Under the pieces are notes generated by a model, which did no database searches, was not told the origin of the DNA, and saw only the letters and a list, made by a program, of their open reading frames with translations. DNA of 64,000 bases from Maribacter sp. GTDB lineage: Bacteria; Bacteroidota; Bacteroidia; Flavobacteriales; Flavobacteriaceae. Position numbers and translations under genes: made by a program. Location: positions 31,836 through 95,835 of the forward strand of contig DRFI01000002.1 in NCBI GenBank assembly GCA_011050675.1, read 5' to 3'. Of this stretch, positions 43,522 to 52,942 are shown in pieces. Positions within the stretch are counted from its first letter, which is position 1; each line of letters starts with the position of its first letter.

Positions 43522-44745
43522 ATGGCGGTACCAACAATTAATCTAAAGACACACACGAAGTTAGCACTGGGGTATTTTGTTTTAGCTGCGCTTTTAGGCT
43601 GTGTCCTTAGATTTTTTAGGGTGTTTGAAATTCCTGTTACCTATAAGTTTATAGTTCATGCCCATTCTCATATAGCTTTGTTGGGTTGGGTATACTTGGC
43701 ACTCACGACATTACTGTACAGGCTATATTTAAGTAATGAAAAGGTTCATAAAACGTATAGAAGAATCTTCGGGTTTACACAAATTACCTTATTGGGTATG
43801 CTGTTTACATTTCCGTTTCAAGGGTATGCAGTATTCTCTATTATTTTTTCAACGTTATTTCTATTTGCTTCTTATTGGTTTTCTTGGTTCTTTTTTAAGC
43901 ATGTTCCTTTGGAGTATAGTAAAACACCATCATTAAAATTTGCGAAGTCTGCTATTATCTATTTACTGCTTTCTAGTATTGGTCCATGGGCTTTAGGAGC
44001 TATAATGAACACTCTTGGCGCAACCTCTATTTGGTATCGTTTAGCAATCTATTTTTATCTCCATTTTCTTTATAATGGTTGGATGATAATGGTACTTATG
44101 GCTGTATTTCTGCACATTCTTGAAAAGCAACGTCATATTTTGCCTCAAAGAAGTTTTAATAGAATCTTCTTGGGATTGAATTTGGGTATTGTTTTTACTT
44201 TTTTTCTATCCACTTTATTTACACAACCTTCAGCAACATACTACATACTTGGCGGGTTCGGGGCTGTTTTACAGCTTTGGGCGTTTTATAATTTAATAGC
44301 TTTTTTAAGGGGAGCTAAAGTGAATAAGTCTAGAATATTTTCTTCATTTCATCAAAACATTTTAAAGATAGTAGCAACGCTCTGGGCGATTAAAATGGTA
44401 TTGCAATTACTGAGTTCAGTACCGTATTTTTCTAATTTGGCAGTAACCTATTTAGATTTTACAATCGGTTATTTGCATTGGACATTTTTAGGGGTAGTTA
44501 CCCTAAGCTTGTTTCTTTTTCTGGACTATTTTAATCTACTAAACCTAAACAAAAAAATGTTCTGGTTATATTTTTCGGGCTTTATACTTACCGAAGCACT
44601 TATTTTTTACAAGGCAATTGTATCATGGCAAGAAACTTCTTTATTCTCTGAATATATTGTTGTTTTGGCAATAGCAAGTCTGGTTATTTTAGTGGCTGTA
44701 TTAGGTGTTTTATCAAGTGGTAATAGACTTAAAGCTAAATTCTAA
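43522..44745 (+). CDS. Multi-span membrane protein, haem-copper oxidase subunit I-like
   Basis: The 407-residue protein has about twelve membrane helices and histidine-rich helix starts, above all HAHSHIALLGWVYLAL at about residues 48-63. This recalls NnrS or haem-copper oxidase subunit I folds but lacks the full set of haem and copper ligands I would expect of an oxidase. It is the last gene of the nos operon. It may take part in NO or N2O defence or in haem handling. The family name is uncertain. Confidence 0.55.
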   Translation: MAVPTINLKTHTKLALGYFVLAALLGCVLRFFRVFEIPVTYKFIVHAHSHIALLGWVYLALTTLLYRLYLSNEKVHKTYRRIFGFTQITLLGMLFTFPFQGYAVFSIIFSTLFLFASYWFSWFFFKHVPLEYSKTPSLKFAKSAIIYLLLSSIGPWALGAIMNTLGATSIWYRLAIYFYLHFLYNGWMIMVLMAVFLHILEKQRHILPQRSFNRIFLGLNLGIVFTFFLSTLFTQPSATYYILGGFGAVLQLWAFYNLIAFLRGAKVNKSRIFSSFHQNILKIVATLWAIKMVLQLLSSVPYFSNLAVTYLDFTIGYLHWTFLGVVTLSLFLFLDYFNLLNLNKKMFWLYFSGFILTEALIFYKAIVSWQETSLFSEYIVVLAIASLVILVAVLGVLSSGNRLKAKF

Positions 44746-44762
44746 TGATTTAAAACCCTCCT

Positions 44763-45197
44763 TTAACGTCTTAAAAAGGTAAGTCCGTCTTCTAGACCTA
44801 TAGTTAAATCATAAAGGCTTGTATTCTCCAGCATATCTCGTAAATCATTTCTAACTTGAACAAATCTATCATGAACCGGACAAGGTTTATGTGCGTTACA
44901 CTGTTTAAGACCAAGACCGCAACCTTCATAAACTTTATTACCGTCAATCGCAAACACAATCTGATTGAGTTTGATTTTAGAAATTTTAGATTTTTCAATT
45001 TCAAAACCTCCAGACGGACCTTTTATCGAGTTGATAATATTGCTTTTAGTTAATTGTTGTAAAACTTTGGCGGTAAAAGCAACAGGAGAATCAATCTTCT
45101 CCGCAATCTCTTTAAAATTCACACGAGTACCTTCTAGCGATTTTAATGCTATGTAAGTTGAAGCTCTAATTGCGTATTCGCAGGCTTTTGAAAACAT
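44763..45197 (-). CDS. Rrf2-family regulator with three conserved cysteines
   Basis: The 144-residue protein has the Rrf2 winged helix (about 1-80, with KACEYAIRASTYIAL and GPSGGFEI). A C-x6-C-x5-C cluster follows (Cys93, Cys100, Cys106 in GCGLGLKQCNAHKPC), as in Fe-S Rrf2 sensors such as NsrR, IscR and RsrR. It faces the nos operon tail to tail with 17 bases between stop codons. Sensing of NO would fit, but the cluster spacing does not settle the signal. Confidence 0.85.
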   Translation of the reverse strand: MFSKACEYAIRASTYIALKSLEGTRVNFKEIAEKIDSPVAFTAKVLQQLTKSNIINSIKGPSGGFEIEKSKISKIKLNQIVFAIDGNKVYEGCGLGLKQCNAHKPCPVHDRFVQVRNDLRDMLENTSLYDLTIGLEDGLTFLRR

Positions 45198-45390
45198 TCA
45201 ATAATGTGTTTTAGATTGAAAATATAAACTTTACTTCAGAATGAAATTATACGTGTTAGTTTATATCCTGCAAATATCAGTAATTATGGGTTTTTAGAAT
45301 ATGAATTTTATCATAAATTAAAATCTATAACCATAAAAAAAGAGAGCCCAAATAAGGTTTTCTTTCTAATTTTAATAAAGTAAATTATTC

Positions 45391-46110
45391 TTAATTTCCT
45401 AAATGGGTATTGTAGAATTTCCAAGCTTGTGTAGCCACATCTCTGCCTAATTGCAAGCCAGCAATGTTATCGGCTTGTATGTGGGAACCGCCCATTACTC
45501 TAGACATCCCAGCCATGTTTGCGGCTTCGGTAAATGTGGGGAAAGATATTGTAACAGGTTGCCCGTAAAAAACAGAATCTATTTCCGATAAAGTTCCTGG
45601 TATCAATTCAATAGATTCACCAAAATAATCATCACCTGTAAAAAGGCGTAATACTTCTGCACAACCACTACTAATGGTACTATGACCAGAGGTGTAACTA
45701 GGGAATGGCGGGCAAAGAAAAATATCGGGAGAATAAGCCTCTCCGTTTAATCCTTCAACTTCACCATATTGATTACTACCATCATTTTTTATTGCTTCTA
45801 TGGTTGCTTTAGCTGCTAAATTACCTACACCTTCAGGAGTAGTAGGGTCTAAAGAAATATTATATGGGTCAGGACCTAATTCAACCATTAACTTTCTGAA
45901 CATCTCGATATCTGAATAATAGTATTCTTTCATGGCACCAAAAGCTGCATAACTAATAGCAATTTCTTTATTTGAAAGTGTTTGCTTGGCTATTGGTCTT
46001 CTGTCTACATTTTTTAGATAAACAGGAATAGCATTTGCGTCATATAAGGACCATGCATCAAAAATGGAGATAAAGATTAAACCGGGGTAGCGAGAGGTTA
46101 TCGTTATTGG
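45391..46110 (-). pseudogene. 5'-truncated vanadium haloperoxidase / PAP2-type phosphatase
   Basis: The continuous open frame is 240 codons from just after an in-frame TAA at 46111-46113 to the stop at 45391. Its start reads TSRYPGLIFISIFDAWSLYDANAIP, cited only by its ISIFDAWSLYD core, which matches the interior of vanadium-dependent haloperoxidases. PPFPSYTSGHST and SRVMGGSHIQADN are the catalytic second and third motifs of the PAP2 superfamily. The first third of the protein is missing, and the first ATG (45933) lies well inside. It is therefore a remnant or a gene with a lost 5' end. It has no partner gene here. Confidence 0.7.
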
Positions 46111-46155
46111 TTAACCACCAAATAAATATAATAAAGACAGTGAAAAACCTAAAAT

Positions 46156-46647
46156 TTATGCTGTAAGAACATTCTGCATGAAATCATGTAATTGATGCAT
46201 TTGTGGTTTCCCTTTTTTCTTACCGCTTCTACCAGCAAAATAGAGTACAAACCATATAGCTACTAATAGTGCCATGATACCTAATTGAATATGATATGCT
46301 TTGTTTAAAGACGAGCTGGCATATGCCCAAATACCAACAATAATAAAAAGTGTGGCAATTATGAAGTGAATGAACATGAAGAACGTCCAAAGGGTAGGGT
46401 TGGGTCCAAATACGCCATGTAATCGACAGTTGTCCATATCAATTTCGTCAATTTCTAAATGAAGCTGAGGAGACCAAAAGTGATGTTCTTTTTGATTGAA
46501 TTTGATGAATACATGCTCATCTAATCGTTTAATTAAAAATGGCGCTTCTTTTGTCTGTTCAAATTTAGAAAGAACAACTTCTTTGGAGGTAGGTACATCT
46601 AATTGAAACCTAGGGCGAAGCACAATTTCGTTCGGTAACGGTTTCAT
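46156..46647 (-). CDS. Membrane protein of unknown function at the end of the cco operon
   Basis: The 163-residue protein has a soluble N-terminal half (about 1-85) and two membrane helices (about 90-110 and 120-142), then a basic tail with GRSGKKKGKPQ. I do not recognise the family. It lies 28 bases downstream of the TauE/SafE-like gene of the cbb3 cluster, on the same strand, and is probably the last gene of that transcript. A cbb3 assembly or haem-delivery role is only positional inference. Confidence 0.55.
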   Translation of the reverse strand: MKPLPNEIVLRPRFQLDVPTSKEVVLSKFEQTKEAPFLIKRLDEHVFIKFNQKEHHFWSPQLHLEIDEIDMDNCRLHGVFGPNPTLWTFFMFIHFIIATLFIIVGIWAYASSSLNKAYHIQLGIMALLVAIWFVLYFAGRSGKKKGKPQMHQLHDFMQNVLTA

Positions 46648-46675
46648 ATTAGTATTGTTAGTTTGGCAGCAGCCA

Positions 46676-47380
46676 TTAATTATGACACTCTATGGCACTT
46701 GAAACCAATTCGGTCACAGGTGCTGGTGATACGTAAGGTATACCAAGACCAAGACCTCTAAGTATAAAAAGTACACCAATGATAACTACAAAAACAGGAA
46801 TTGCCTTTTGTACTTTTTGACGAACACCACCTTTTAATAAATTACTGAAATAAATAGCAGCGGTCATTAAGGGTAGGGTACCTACACCAAAAAGAACCAT
46901 GTAAAGACTACCTTGTAAGGCATCGCCCATAGCTATTGATGCAAAAAGTGCCATGTACACCAATCCGCATGGTAAAAATCCATTCAAGAAACCTATGGTT
47001 AAAAAGGTATCTGGTGACTTTTTCTTCAATTCTTTCCCTAGTTGGTTTTTAACTTTAGATATGATTTTATAAATGGGTTTGGAAAGATTGTATTTGTTGA
47101 AGGTTTTATACGGAATTAAAACTACCAGAATCATTAAAGCTCCAATAGCTATAGATAGTTTTTGTTGTAAACCAAAAATCGAGAGTCCTTTACCTAGTAG
47201 GCCAAAAATTAGACCTATAAGACCGTAAGCCATTAAACGCCCAATATGGTAAATAAATATTTGACCGAATTTTTTATAGTTATTTGTTCTATCTACCGGA
47301 AGCATAAAGGCTATGGGTCCGCACATACCTACGCAGTGCAAACTTCCCATGAATCCTAATATGAGTGCAGATAATAGCAT
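46676..47380 (-). CDS. TauE/SafE-like (DsbD-type) membrane protein of the cbb3 cluster
   Basis: The 234-residue protein has six to seven membrane helices and the conserved MGSLHCVGMCGPIAFM at about residues 10-26, and FLNGFLPCGLVYMAL near 130. The paired Cys motifs are typical of the family found after ccoH in many cbb3 operons, where it is proposed to act in copper or thiol handling. It lies three bases after ccoH. It is not closely related to the TauE encoded at 32325. Confidence 0.82.
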   Translation of the reverse strand: MLLSALILGFMGSLHCVGMCGPIAFMLPVDRTNNYKKFGQIFIYHIGRLMAYGLIGLIFGLLGKGLSIFGLQQKLSIAIGALMILVVLIPYKTFNKYNLSKPIYKIISKVKNQLGKELKKKSPDTFLTIGFLNGFLPCGLVYMALFASIAMGDALQGSLYMVLFGVGTLPLMTAAIYFSNLLKGGVRQKVQKAIPVFVVIIGVLFILRGLGLGIPYVSPAPVTELVSSAIECHN

Positions 47381-47383
47381 GTA

Positions 47384-47830
47384 TTAAAATGTTATACTCT
47401 CTTTATGTAAAAAATCTTTTCCTTCGTGCTTCCAAAATATTTTAATGTCCCATCGACCATCCAACAATTGATTGTCAGGTATGAGCAAATGTGAATCGGA
47501 TAAACTTATAGGCAAGTCGAAATCCAAATTCTTGTTGGATGGTCTGTATAAGGACACAGTACCGGTAACATTAGTATCATCATAACCTTCGGGAAAAAGT
47601 ATAAGTAATCCTTCAGGAGAATTTTTTAGTTGTATTTGAGTAGGTGCAATTTGAGCGTTTTTCTCTGCATCTATTTCTTTTTGATATCCGAGTTCAGCCT
47701 TATAATATTCTTCTGTTACCAAATCGTGATTGGCATTATGGCTGGTGGTCATTGTAATCACGAAAAACATAATAAAACTAATGAATGCAACTATGGCAAT
47801 CACAATACCGGTACCCCAATTAATTTTCAT
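47384..47830 (-). CDS. ccoH: CcoH/FixH cbb3 oxidase assembly protein
   Basis: The 148-residue protein has one N-terminal membrane helix (about 6-28) and the FixH pattern with NHDLVTEEYYKAELGYQ at about residues 35-50 and a beta-rich periplasmic domain ending KEGKDFLHKES-like. CcoH is needed for stable assembly of the cbb3 oxidase. It lies between ccoG and the TauE/SafE-like gene. Confidence 0.88.
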   Translation of the reverse strand: MKINWGTGIVIAIVAFISFIMFFVITMTTSHNANHDLVTEEYYKAELGYQKEIDAEKNAQIAPTQIQLKNSPEGLLILFPEGYDDTNVTGTVSLYRPSNKNLDFDLPISLSDSHLLIPDNQLLDGRWDIKIFWKHEGKDFLHKESITF

Positions 47831-47846
47831 GATTTTCTATTTAAGT

Positions 47847-49265
47847 CTATTTATAACTACGTGGTGCCAAGAAGCGAGCCGTAGTGGTCTCTATTAACTT
47901 GTCTTTACTATATACACCAATTTTAAGGTTGTTTTTGTCGCCACTCAATGCAGCCGCATTAATTTCAATAAACAAAGTACCTTCTGCAATGGCTTCTGGT
48001 TCAACGTCAAAATTATCGGTACGTACCAGTTTAATCTCACCTTTTGGGGATATTAATTCAAAATGTACATCTTCAACTGCTTCAGTGGTTTTGTTCAATA
48101 ATTTATAGGTAAACACATTACTAATAATATTCCCGTCTTTATGCTCGTAAAGCTGACCAGGTAATCTAAGAATATTTGCTTCCAAATCATTTCTCAAGAA
48201 CATCATACCAACAAGAACTCCGGTTAAAATTACCAGTACTGCGGTATAGCCCTTTAAGCGTGGAGTAAACTCGAATTTTTTCTTTTTTGTAATTTCATCT
48301 TCACTGGCATAGCGAATCAATCCTTTTGGTAGATCCACTTTCTCCATTATACTATCGCACTCATCGATACAAGCAGTACAGTTTACACATTCTAGTTGCG
48401 TTCCGTTTCTAATGTCTATTCCCGTAGGGCAAACGTTTACACATTGAAAACAGTCAATACAGTCACCATGACCAAGATCTTCGCGATCTTCGTTCTTACG
48501 CCATTTTTTTCTACCGTTTTCAGCCTCACCACGTTTGTGGTCATAAGCAACAACAATAGATTGGTTGTCCAATAAAACACCTTGCATACGTCCATAAGGA
48601 CAAGCAATGATACATACTTGTTCTCTAAACCAAGCGAATACAAAATAGAATACCGCTGTAAAAATTAACAACGAAACCATAGTGCTTACATGTTGGGTAG
48701 GTCCATCGGTTATGTATTGGATCAGGCGGTCACCACCAATTAGATAGGCAAGAAATACATTAGCTATGATAAAGGATATAATAAAAAAGATAAACCATTT
48801 CAATGTACGTTTACGAATCTTCTCCGCATTCCACTCTTGTCTAGCAAGGCGAATTTGAGCACCACGATCTCCATCGATCCAAAACTCTATTCTACGAAAA
48901 ACCATTTCCATAAAAATGGTTTGCGGGCACATCCATCCACAGAAAATACGTCCAAAAGCTACTGTAAATAGCGCAATGAATACCACTCCAATAATCATTG
49001 AGATTACAAAGAGGTGAAAATCTTGTGGATAAAAAGGAAAACTAAAAATGTTGAAACGTCTTTCTAGGACATTGAACATTAAAAATTGGTTGCCGTTTAT
49101 TTTAATAAAGGGAGACAGTATCAAGAAGGCAAGTAGCACATAACTTACATATTTACGATACTCGTAAAGTTTACCACTTGGCTTTTTGGGGAATACCCAA
49201 GCACGCTTACCATCTTCTTTAATGGTGCCAATGGAATCTCTAAAATTATCTTGATCTTGCGACAT
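47847..49265 (-). CDS. ccoG: CcoG polyferredoxin-like cbb3 maturation protein
   Basis: The 472-residue protein has five to six membrane helices and two [4Fe-4S] motifs: CIDCFQCVNVCPTG and CVNCTACIDECD (about residues 265-300). The RIFCGWMCPQTIFMEM segment is the standard CcoG signature. It reduces copper for insertion into CcoN (reported for the family). It lies between ccoP and ccoH in the usual order. Confidence 0.93.
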   Translation of the reverse strand: MSQDQDNFRDSIGTIKEDGKRAWVFPKKPSGKLYEYRKYVSYVLLAFLILSPFIKINGNQFLMFNVLERRFNIFSFPFYPQDFHLFVISMIIGVVFIALFTVAFGRIFCGWMCPQTIFMEMVFRRIEFWIDGDRGAQIRLARQEWNAEKIRKRTLKWFIFFIISFIIANVFLAYLIGGDRLIQYITDGPTQHVSTMVSLLIFTAVFYFVFAWFREQVCIIACPYGRMQGVLLDNQSIVVAYDHKRGEAENGRKKWRKNEDREDLGHGDCIDCFQCVNVCPTGIDIRNGTQLECVNCTACIDECDSIMEKVDLPKGLIRYASEDEITKKKKFEFTPRLKGYTAVLVILTGVLVGMMFLRNDLEANILRLPGQLYEHKDGNIISNVFTYKLLNKTTEAVEDVHFELISPKGEIKLVRTDNFDVEPEAIAEGTLFIEINAAALSGDKNNLKIGVYSKDKLIETTTARFLAPRSYK

Positions 49266-49312
49266 TTTATCTCTCTTTATGTGCTTTGAGAGGTTTTACG
49301 CTCTCACTGTAT

Positions 49313-50269
49313 TCAGTTCATGGTTACCGATGCAGAATCAATTTCTACTTCCGGCATTGTTTGTTCAGCTGGAGCTTCTTGTGCAGGAGCATTTGGGTCT
49401 ACCCAAATATCACCTTCAGGAGCTTTTGGATTGGCAGCTGTAGTACCTTGAAAACTTAAGACATAACTAGCTACCTGTGCAATCTCTGCAGGTTTTAAGT
49501 TTTGTTTCCAAGCAATCATACCTTTACCATCACGACCACCTTCAGATATAGTATGGAATACGTTTTTAATACCACCACCAAGAATCCAATTTTGATCTGT
49601 TAAGTTAGGTCCGATTCCGCCACCACCATCAGCCATATGACAAGCAACACAGTTACCTTCAAAAATGCCTTTACCAGCACTAATGTCCGACGCATCGGTT
49701 AAAAGTTTAACCGTATTGGCATCAACAAGACCTTTAGCTGTTTTTTTGTATTCCTCAATTTCTAATTGAGCAGCAGCTACTTCTTGTTCATACTCCATGT
49801 TCTGGTCATAGTCATTAAAGACATGAAAACGAAGTAAGTATACAACACCAAATACAATAGAAGCATAGAATAAATATACCCACCATGGTGGTAAATTATT
49901 ATCCAATTCGCGAATACCATCGTAGTCGTGATCTAATATAATTTCACCTTCTGCCTCCATAGGTTTAGTGCCCAACATTCTGTTGTACATATTTTTACCC
50001 CATGTCCATTCCCATTTCTCTTCCTTAGATGCTACATAACGAACTTTTGCTTCTTCATCAAGTGTATTATAAAGCACATTTTCAATGGCTTGTACAATAA
50101 ATGCAATAGCAATTAATAGTAATAGGATAAGTGCCATAAAGCCGAACATCATAGTAGGGTAGGCTAGAAAAGCCGGTTTGTCCCCACTATCAATATAAAC
50201 TTCCATGAGTACGATGACCAAGAAAAAGGCTACTGTTATTCGTAACCACCAGGCTGTATTGTTTTTCAT
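49313..50269 (-). CDS. ccoP: CcoP subunit of cbb3 oxidase, single-haem form
   Basis: The 318-residue protein has two to three membrane helices and the PWWVYLFYASIVFGVVY region of CcoP (cited by PPWWVYLFYAS). Only one haem c motif, CVACH, is present at about residues 207-211, whereas most proteobacterial CcoP have two. The distal Met is in GMIAWKQNL. The C-terminal tail is rich in Ala, Pro and Glu. It overlaps ccoQ by four bases (ATGA). It passes electrons from periplasmic donors to the CcoNO core. Confidence 0.92.
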   Translation of the reverse strand: MKNNTAWWLRITVAFFLVIVLMEVYIDSGDKPAFLAYPTMMFGFMALILLLLIAIAFIVQAIENVLYNTLDEEAKVRYVASKEEKWEWTWGKNMYNRMLGTKPMEAEGEIILDHDYDGIRELDNNLPPWWVYLFYASIVFGVVYLLRFHVFNDYDQNMEYEQEVAAAQLEIEEYKKTAKGLVDANTVKLLTDASDISAGKGIFEGNCVACHMADGGGGIGPNLTDQNWILGGGIKNVFHTISEGGRDGKGMIAWKQNLKPAEIAQVASYVLSFQGTTAANPKAPEGDIWVDPNAPAQEAPAEQTMPEVEIDSASVTMN

Positions 50270-50457
50270 AATTCGTTGTTTAGTTGGTTATCTTCTTCAA
50301 AAGGCAATTCGCTAACTTCTTTTATGTATGATTTTGAGGCTGTAATTACCCACCAGAATAGCAATGTGAAAAACACAAAGAAGATAAGTAATGATATCAT
50401 GGGGTATGTTGCTACACCATCAATAGTTTCCATGTAACCTTTTACAAATTTGAACAT
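50266..50457 (-). CDS. ccoQ: CcoQ subunit of cbb3 oxidase
   Basis: The 63-residue protein has one membrane helix (about 19-39) followed by an acidic cytoplasmic tail. It starts MFKFVKGYMETIDG and lies between ccoNO and ccoP, the usual CcoQ place, overlapping ccoP. CcoQ stabilises the association of CcoP with CcoNO. The identification rests on size, topology and position. Confidence 0.85.
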   Translation of the reverse strand: MFKFVKGYMETIDGVATYPMISLLIFFVFFTLLFWWVITASKSYIKEVSELPFEEDNQLNNEL

Positions 50458-50468
50458 GATTTTTAGTT

Positions 50469-52667
50469 TTATTTATCAGATAATAATTCACCAGTTTCCT
50501 TAACCTTAATGTCTGTACCTAATCTTTGTAGGTAAGCAATTAAGGATACAATTTCACGGTCTCTCATTTCTATGAATTCCTCACCGTTCTCTACAGCATA
50601 TTTCTTATCTGCCTCGTAAGATCTCGCAAAATCGGGATCACTATATAAGTTCTTCTCAATTTTCTCTGCTTGTGCATCCATAAGAGCATCTGCATTTGCA
50701 ATTTCTTCTTCAGAATACGGAACGCCCAAGGTTACCATAGCTTCCATTTTAGCTTGTATATCGCTACGGTCATGCTCGTCACGTATCATCCAAGAATAGG
50801 ATGGCATAATAGAACCAGATGATGTACTTTGTGGGTCATACATATGATTTAAGTGCCAGTTGTCCGAGTACTTACCTCCAATTCTTAATAAATCTGGACC
50901 AGTACGTTTACTACCCCAAAGGAATGGGTGGTCATAAACGAATTCACCAGCTTTAGCATATTCACCATAACGTTCAACTTCACTTCTAAAAGGACGAACC
51001 ATTTGAGAGTGACAGCTTACACAACCCTCACGAATGTATAGGTCACGACCCTCTAACTCTAAAGGAGTATATGGTTTTACACTTGTTATAGTCGGTATGT
51101 TAGATTTCACCAAAATGGTAGGCACAATTTGTATAATACCACCGATCAAAATAGCTACAGTAGCTAAAATGGTTAATTGAATAGGTTTACGTTCTAACCA
51201 AGTATGGAAAGTTTCACCTGCTGTTCTATGTTTAGAAACACGTGTAAGCGCTGCTGCTTCAGCCAACTCATCTTCTATAGTGCTACCAGATTTAATAGTA
51301 CGAACAACGTTATAAATCATAACACAAGCTCCTACAATATAAAGGCTACCACCAATGGCACGCATCCAATACATAGGCATAATTTCGTGTACGGTTTCTA
51401 AGAAGTTACCATATACTAAAGTACCATCTGGGTTAAATTCTTTCCACATTAAAGCTTGTGTGAACCCTGCAACGTACATAGGTAGTGTATATAGAATGAT
51501 ACCCAAAGTACCGATCCAGAAGTGGAAGTTCGCCAAACCAATAGAGAACAATTTATTCTTGGTCATTTTAGGTACCAACCAGTAGATCATACCAAAGGTT
51601 AAGAAACCGTTCCATGCTAATGCACCAACGTGTACGTGAGCAATAATCCAATCACTAAAGTGAGCAATTGCGTTTACGTTTTTAAGAGAAAGTAAAGGAC
51701 CTTCAAAGGTTGCCATACCATATCCGGTAATTGCAACAACCATAAATTTTAAAACAGGATCGGTACGTACCTTATCCCAGGCACCTCTTAACGTTAGAAG
51801 ACCGTTTATCATACCACCCCAAGATGGAGCCAACAGCATGATTGAAAAGGCAACCCCTAAATTCTGAGCCCAATCTGGCAAAGCAGAATATAATAAATGG
51901 TGTGGTCCTGCCCAAATGTATATGAAGATCAAAGACCAGAAGTGAACAATAGATAGTCTATAAGAGTACACCGGTCTGTTTGCCGCTTTAGGAACAAAAT
52001 AGTACATAAGACCTAAGAACGGAGTAGTCAAGAAAAATGCAACCGCATTATGTCCGTACCACCATTGTACCAAAGCATCTTGAACACCAGCGTAAACCGA
52101 GTAACTTTTTAATGCACTAACAGGTAGTTCTAAACTGTTGAAAATATGTAGTACCGCTACGGTTACAAAAGTTGCTAAGTAAAACCAGATAGCAACATAT
52201 AAATGACGCTGTCTTCTTTTGATCATGGTGCCGATAAGGTTAACACCAAAAGCAACCCATACCAGAGCTATAGCTATATCTATAGGCCATTCAAGTTCAG
52301 CATACTCTTTAGAGCTTGTGTACCCTAATGGTAAGGTTATAGCGGCGGCGACAATAATAGCTTGCCAGCCCCAAAAGTTGAATTTACTAAGAAAGTCACT
52401 ATACATACGCGCCTTTAGTAGACGTTGCGTAGAGTAGTAGACCCCTGCGTAGATAGCATTACCTACAAATGCAAAAATTACCGCGTTGGTATGCAACGGG
52501 CGTAAGCGACCAAAACTTAACCATGATATACCATCTGTTAAATTGGGGAACATAAACATAAAGGCTAATAATAAGCCTACAGACATGCCCACGACACCCC
52601 AAAACATGGTTGCATAGAGGAAATTTTTCACGATTTTGTTATCGTAATAAAACTGCTGTACTTCCAT
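50469..52667 (-). CDS. ccoNO: Fused CcoN-CcoO subunits of cbb3-type cytochrome c oxidase
   Basis: The 732-residue protein joins CcoN (about 1-490, twelve helices) to CcoO. CcoN carries the haem and copper ligands, for example in LRPLHTNAVIFAF, WYGHNAVAFFLTTPFL and HVHVGALAWNG. CcoO has one membrane anchor (about 505-527) and the haem c motif CVSCHSQMVRP. The fusion is usual in Bacteroidota. The enzyme reduces O2 with high affinity and pumps protons. It follows ccoS by two bases and is driven by an Fnr-type promoter. Confidence 0.95.
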   Translation of the reverse strand: MEVQQFYYDNKIVKNFLYATMFWGVVGMSVGLLLAFMFMFPNLTDGISWLSFGRLRPLHTNAVIFAFVGNAIYAGVYYSTQRLLKARMYSDFLSKFNFWGWQAIIVAAAITLPLGYTSSKEYAELEWPIDIAIALVWVAFGVNLIGTMIKRRQRHLYVAIWFYLATFVTVAVLHIFNSLELPVSALKSYSVYAGVQDALVQWWYGHNAVAFFLTTPFLGLMYYFVPKAANRPVYSYRLSIVHFWSLIFIYIWAGPHHLLYSALPDWAQNLGVAFSIMLLAPSWGGMINGLLTLRGAWDKVRTDPVLKFMVVAITGYGMATFEGPLLSLKNVNAIAHFSDWIIAHVHVGALAWNGFLTFGMIYWLVPKMTKNKLFSIGLANFHFWIGTLGIILYTLPMYVAGFTQALMWKEFNPDGTLVYGNFLETVHEIMPMYWMRAIGGSLYIVGACVMIYNVVRTIKSGSTIEDELAEAAALTRVSKHRTAGETFHTWLERKPIQLTILATVAILIGGIIQIVPTILVKSNIPTITSVKPYTPLELEGRDLYIREGCVSCHSQMVRPFRSEVERYGEYAKAGEFVYDHPFLWGSKRTGPDLLRIGGKYSDNWHLNHMYDPQSTSSGSIMPSYSWMIRDEHDRSDIQAKMEAMVTLGVPYSEEEIANADALMDAQAEKIEKNLYSDPDFARSYEADKKYAVENGEEFIEMRDREIVSLIAYLQRLGTDIKVKETGELLSDK

Positions 52668-52669
52668 AA

Positions 52670-52879
52670 TTATACTTGTTTATTTAGTTGGTTTTTCTCT
52701 TGTTTAAACTCTTCTGTAGTGGTCTTTTTAGGTTTGACCAGTTCATCTTCAAATAGCATACGAACAGATGGTGTGTAAGAATCATCGTATTGTCCTTGTT
52801 TGACAGACACGATAAAAGCGATAAAAAAGATTATCGCCACAACTAGACTAATAGCTAGTAAAACATAAATAACACTCAT
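52670..52879 (-). CDS. ccoS: CcoS cbb3 oxidase maturation protein
   Basis: The 69-residue protein has one membrane helix (about 4-25, YVLLAISLVVAIIFFIAF) and the CcoS pattern with KQGQYDD and an acidic C-terminal part. CcoS is needed for cofactor insertion into the cbb3 oxidase. It is the first gene of the operon ccoS-NO-Q-P-G-H, 50 bases after an Fnr-type palindrome. Confidence 0.9.
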   Translation of the reverse strand: MSVIYVLLAISLVVAIIFFIAFIVSVKQGQYDDSYTPSVRMLFEDELVKPKKTTTEEFKQEKNQLNKQV

Positions 52880-52898
52880 ACATACCTGAATTATTCTG

Positions 52899-52942
52899 TA
52901 AATTTAACTGGGTTGCCAACCTTAGAAAATGACAATTGTCAT
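52899..52942 (-). promoter_or_regulatory. Fnr-type site and -7 box for the cco operon
   Basis: ATGACAATTGTCAT at 52929-52942 is a perfect 14-base palindrome with TGA-N6-TCA (centre 52935.5). On the minus strand a -7-like box TAAATTTA starts at 52906, 29.5 bases from the centre. Confidence 0.72.
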
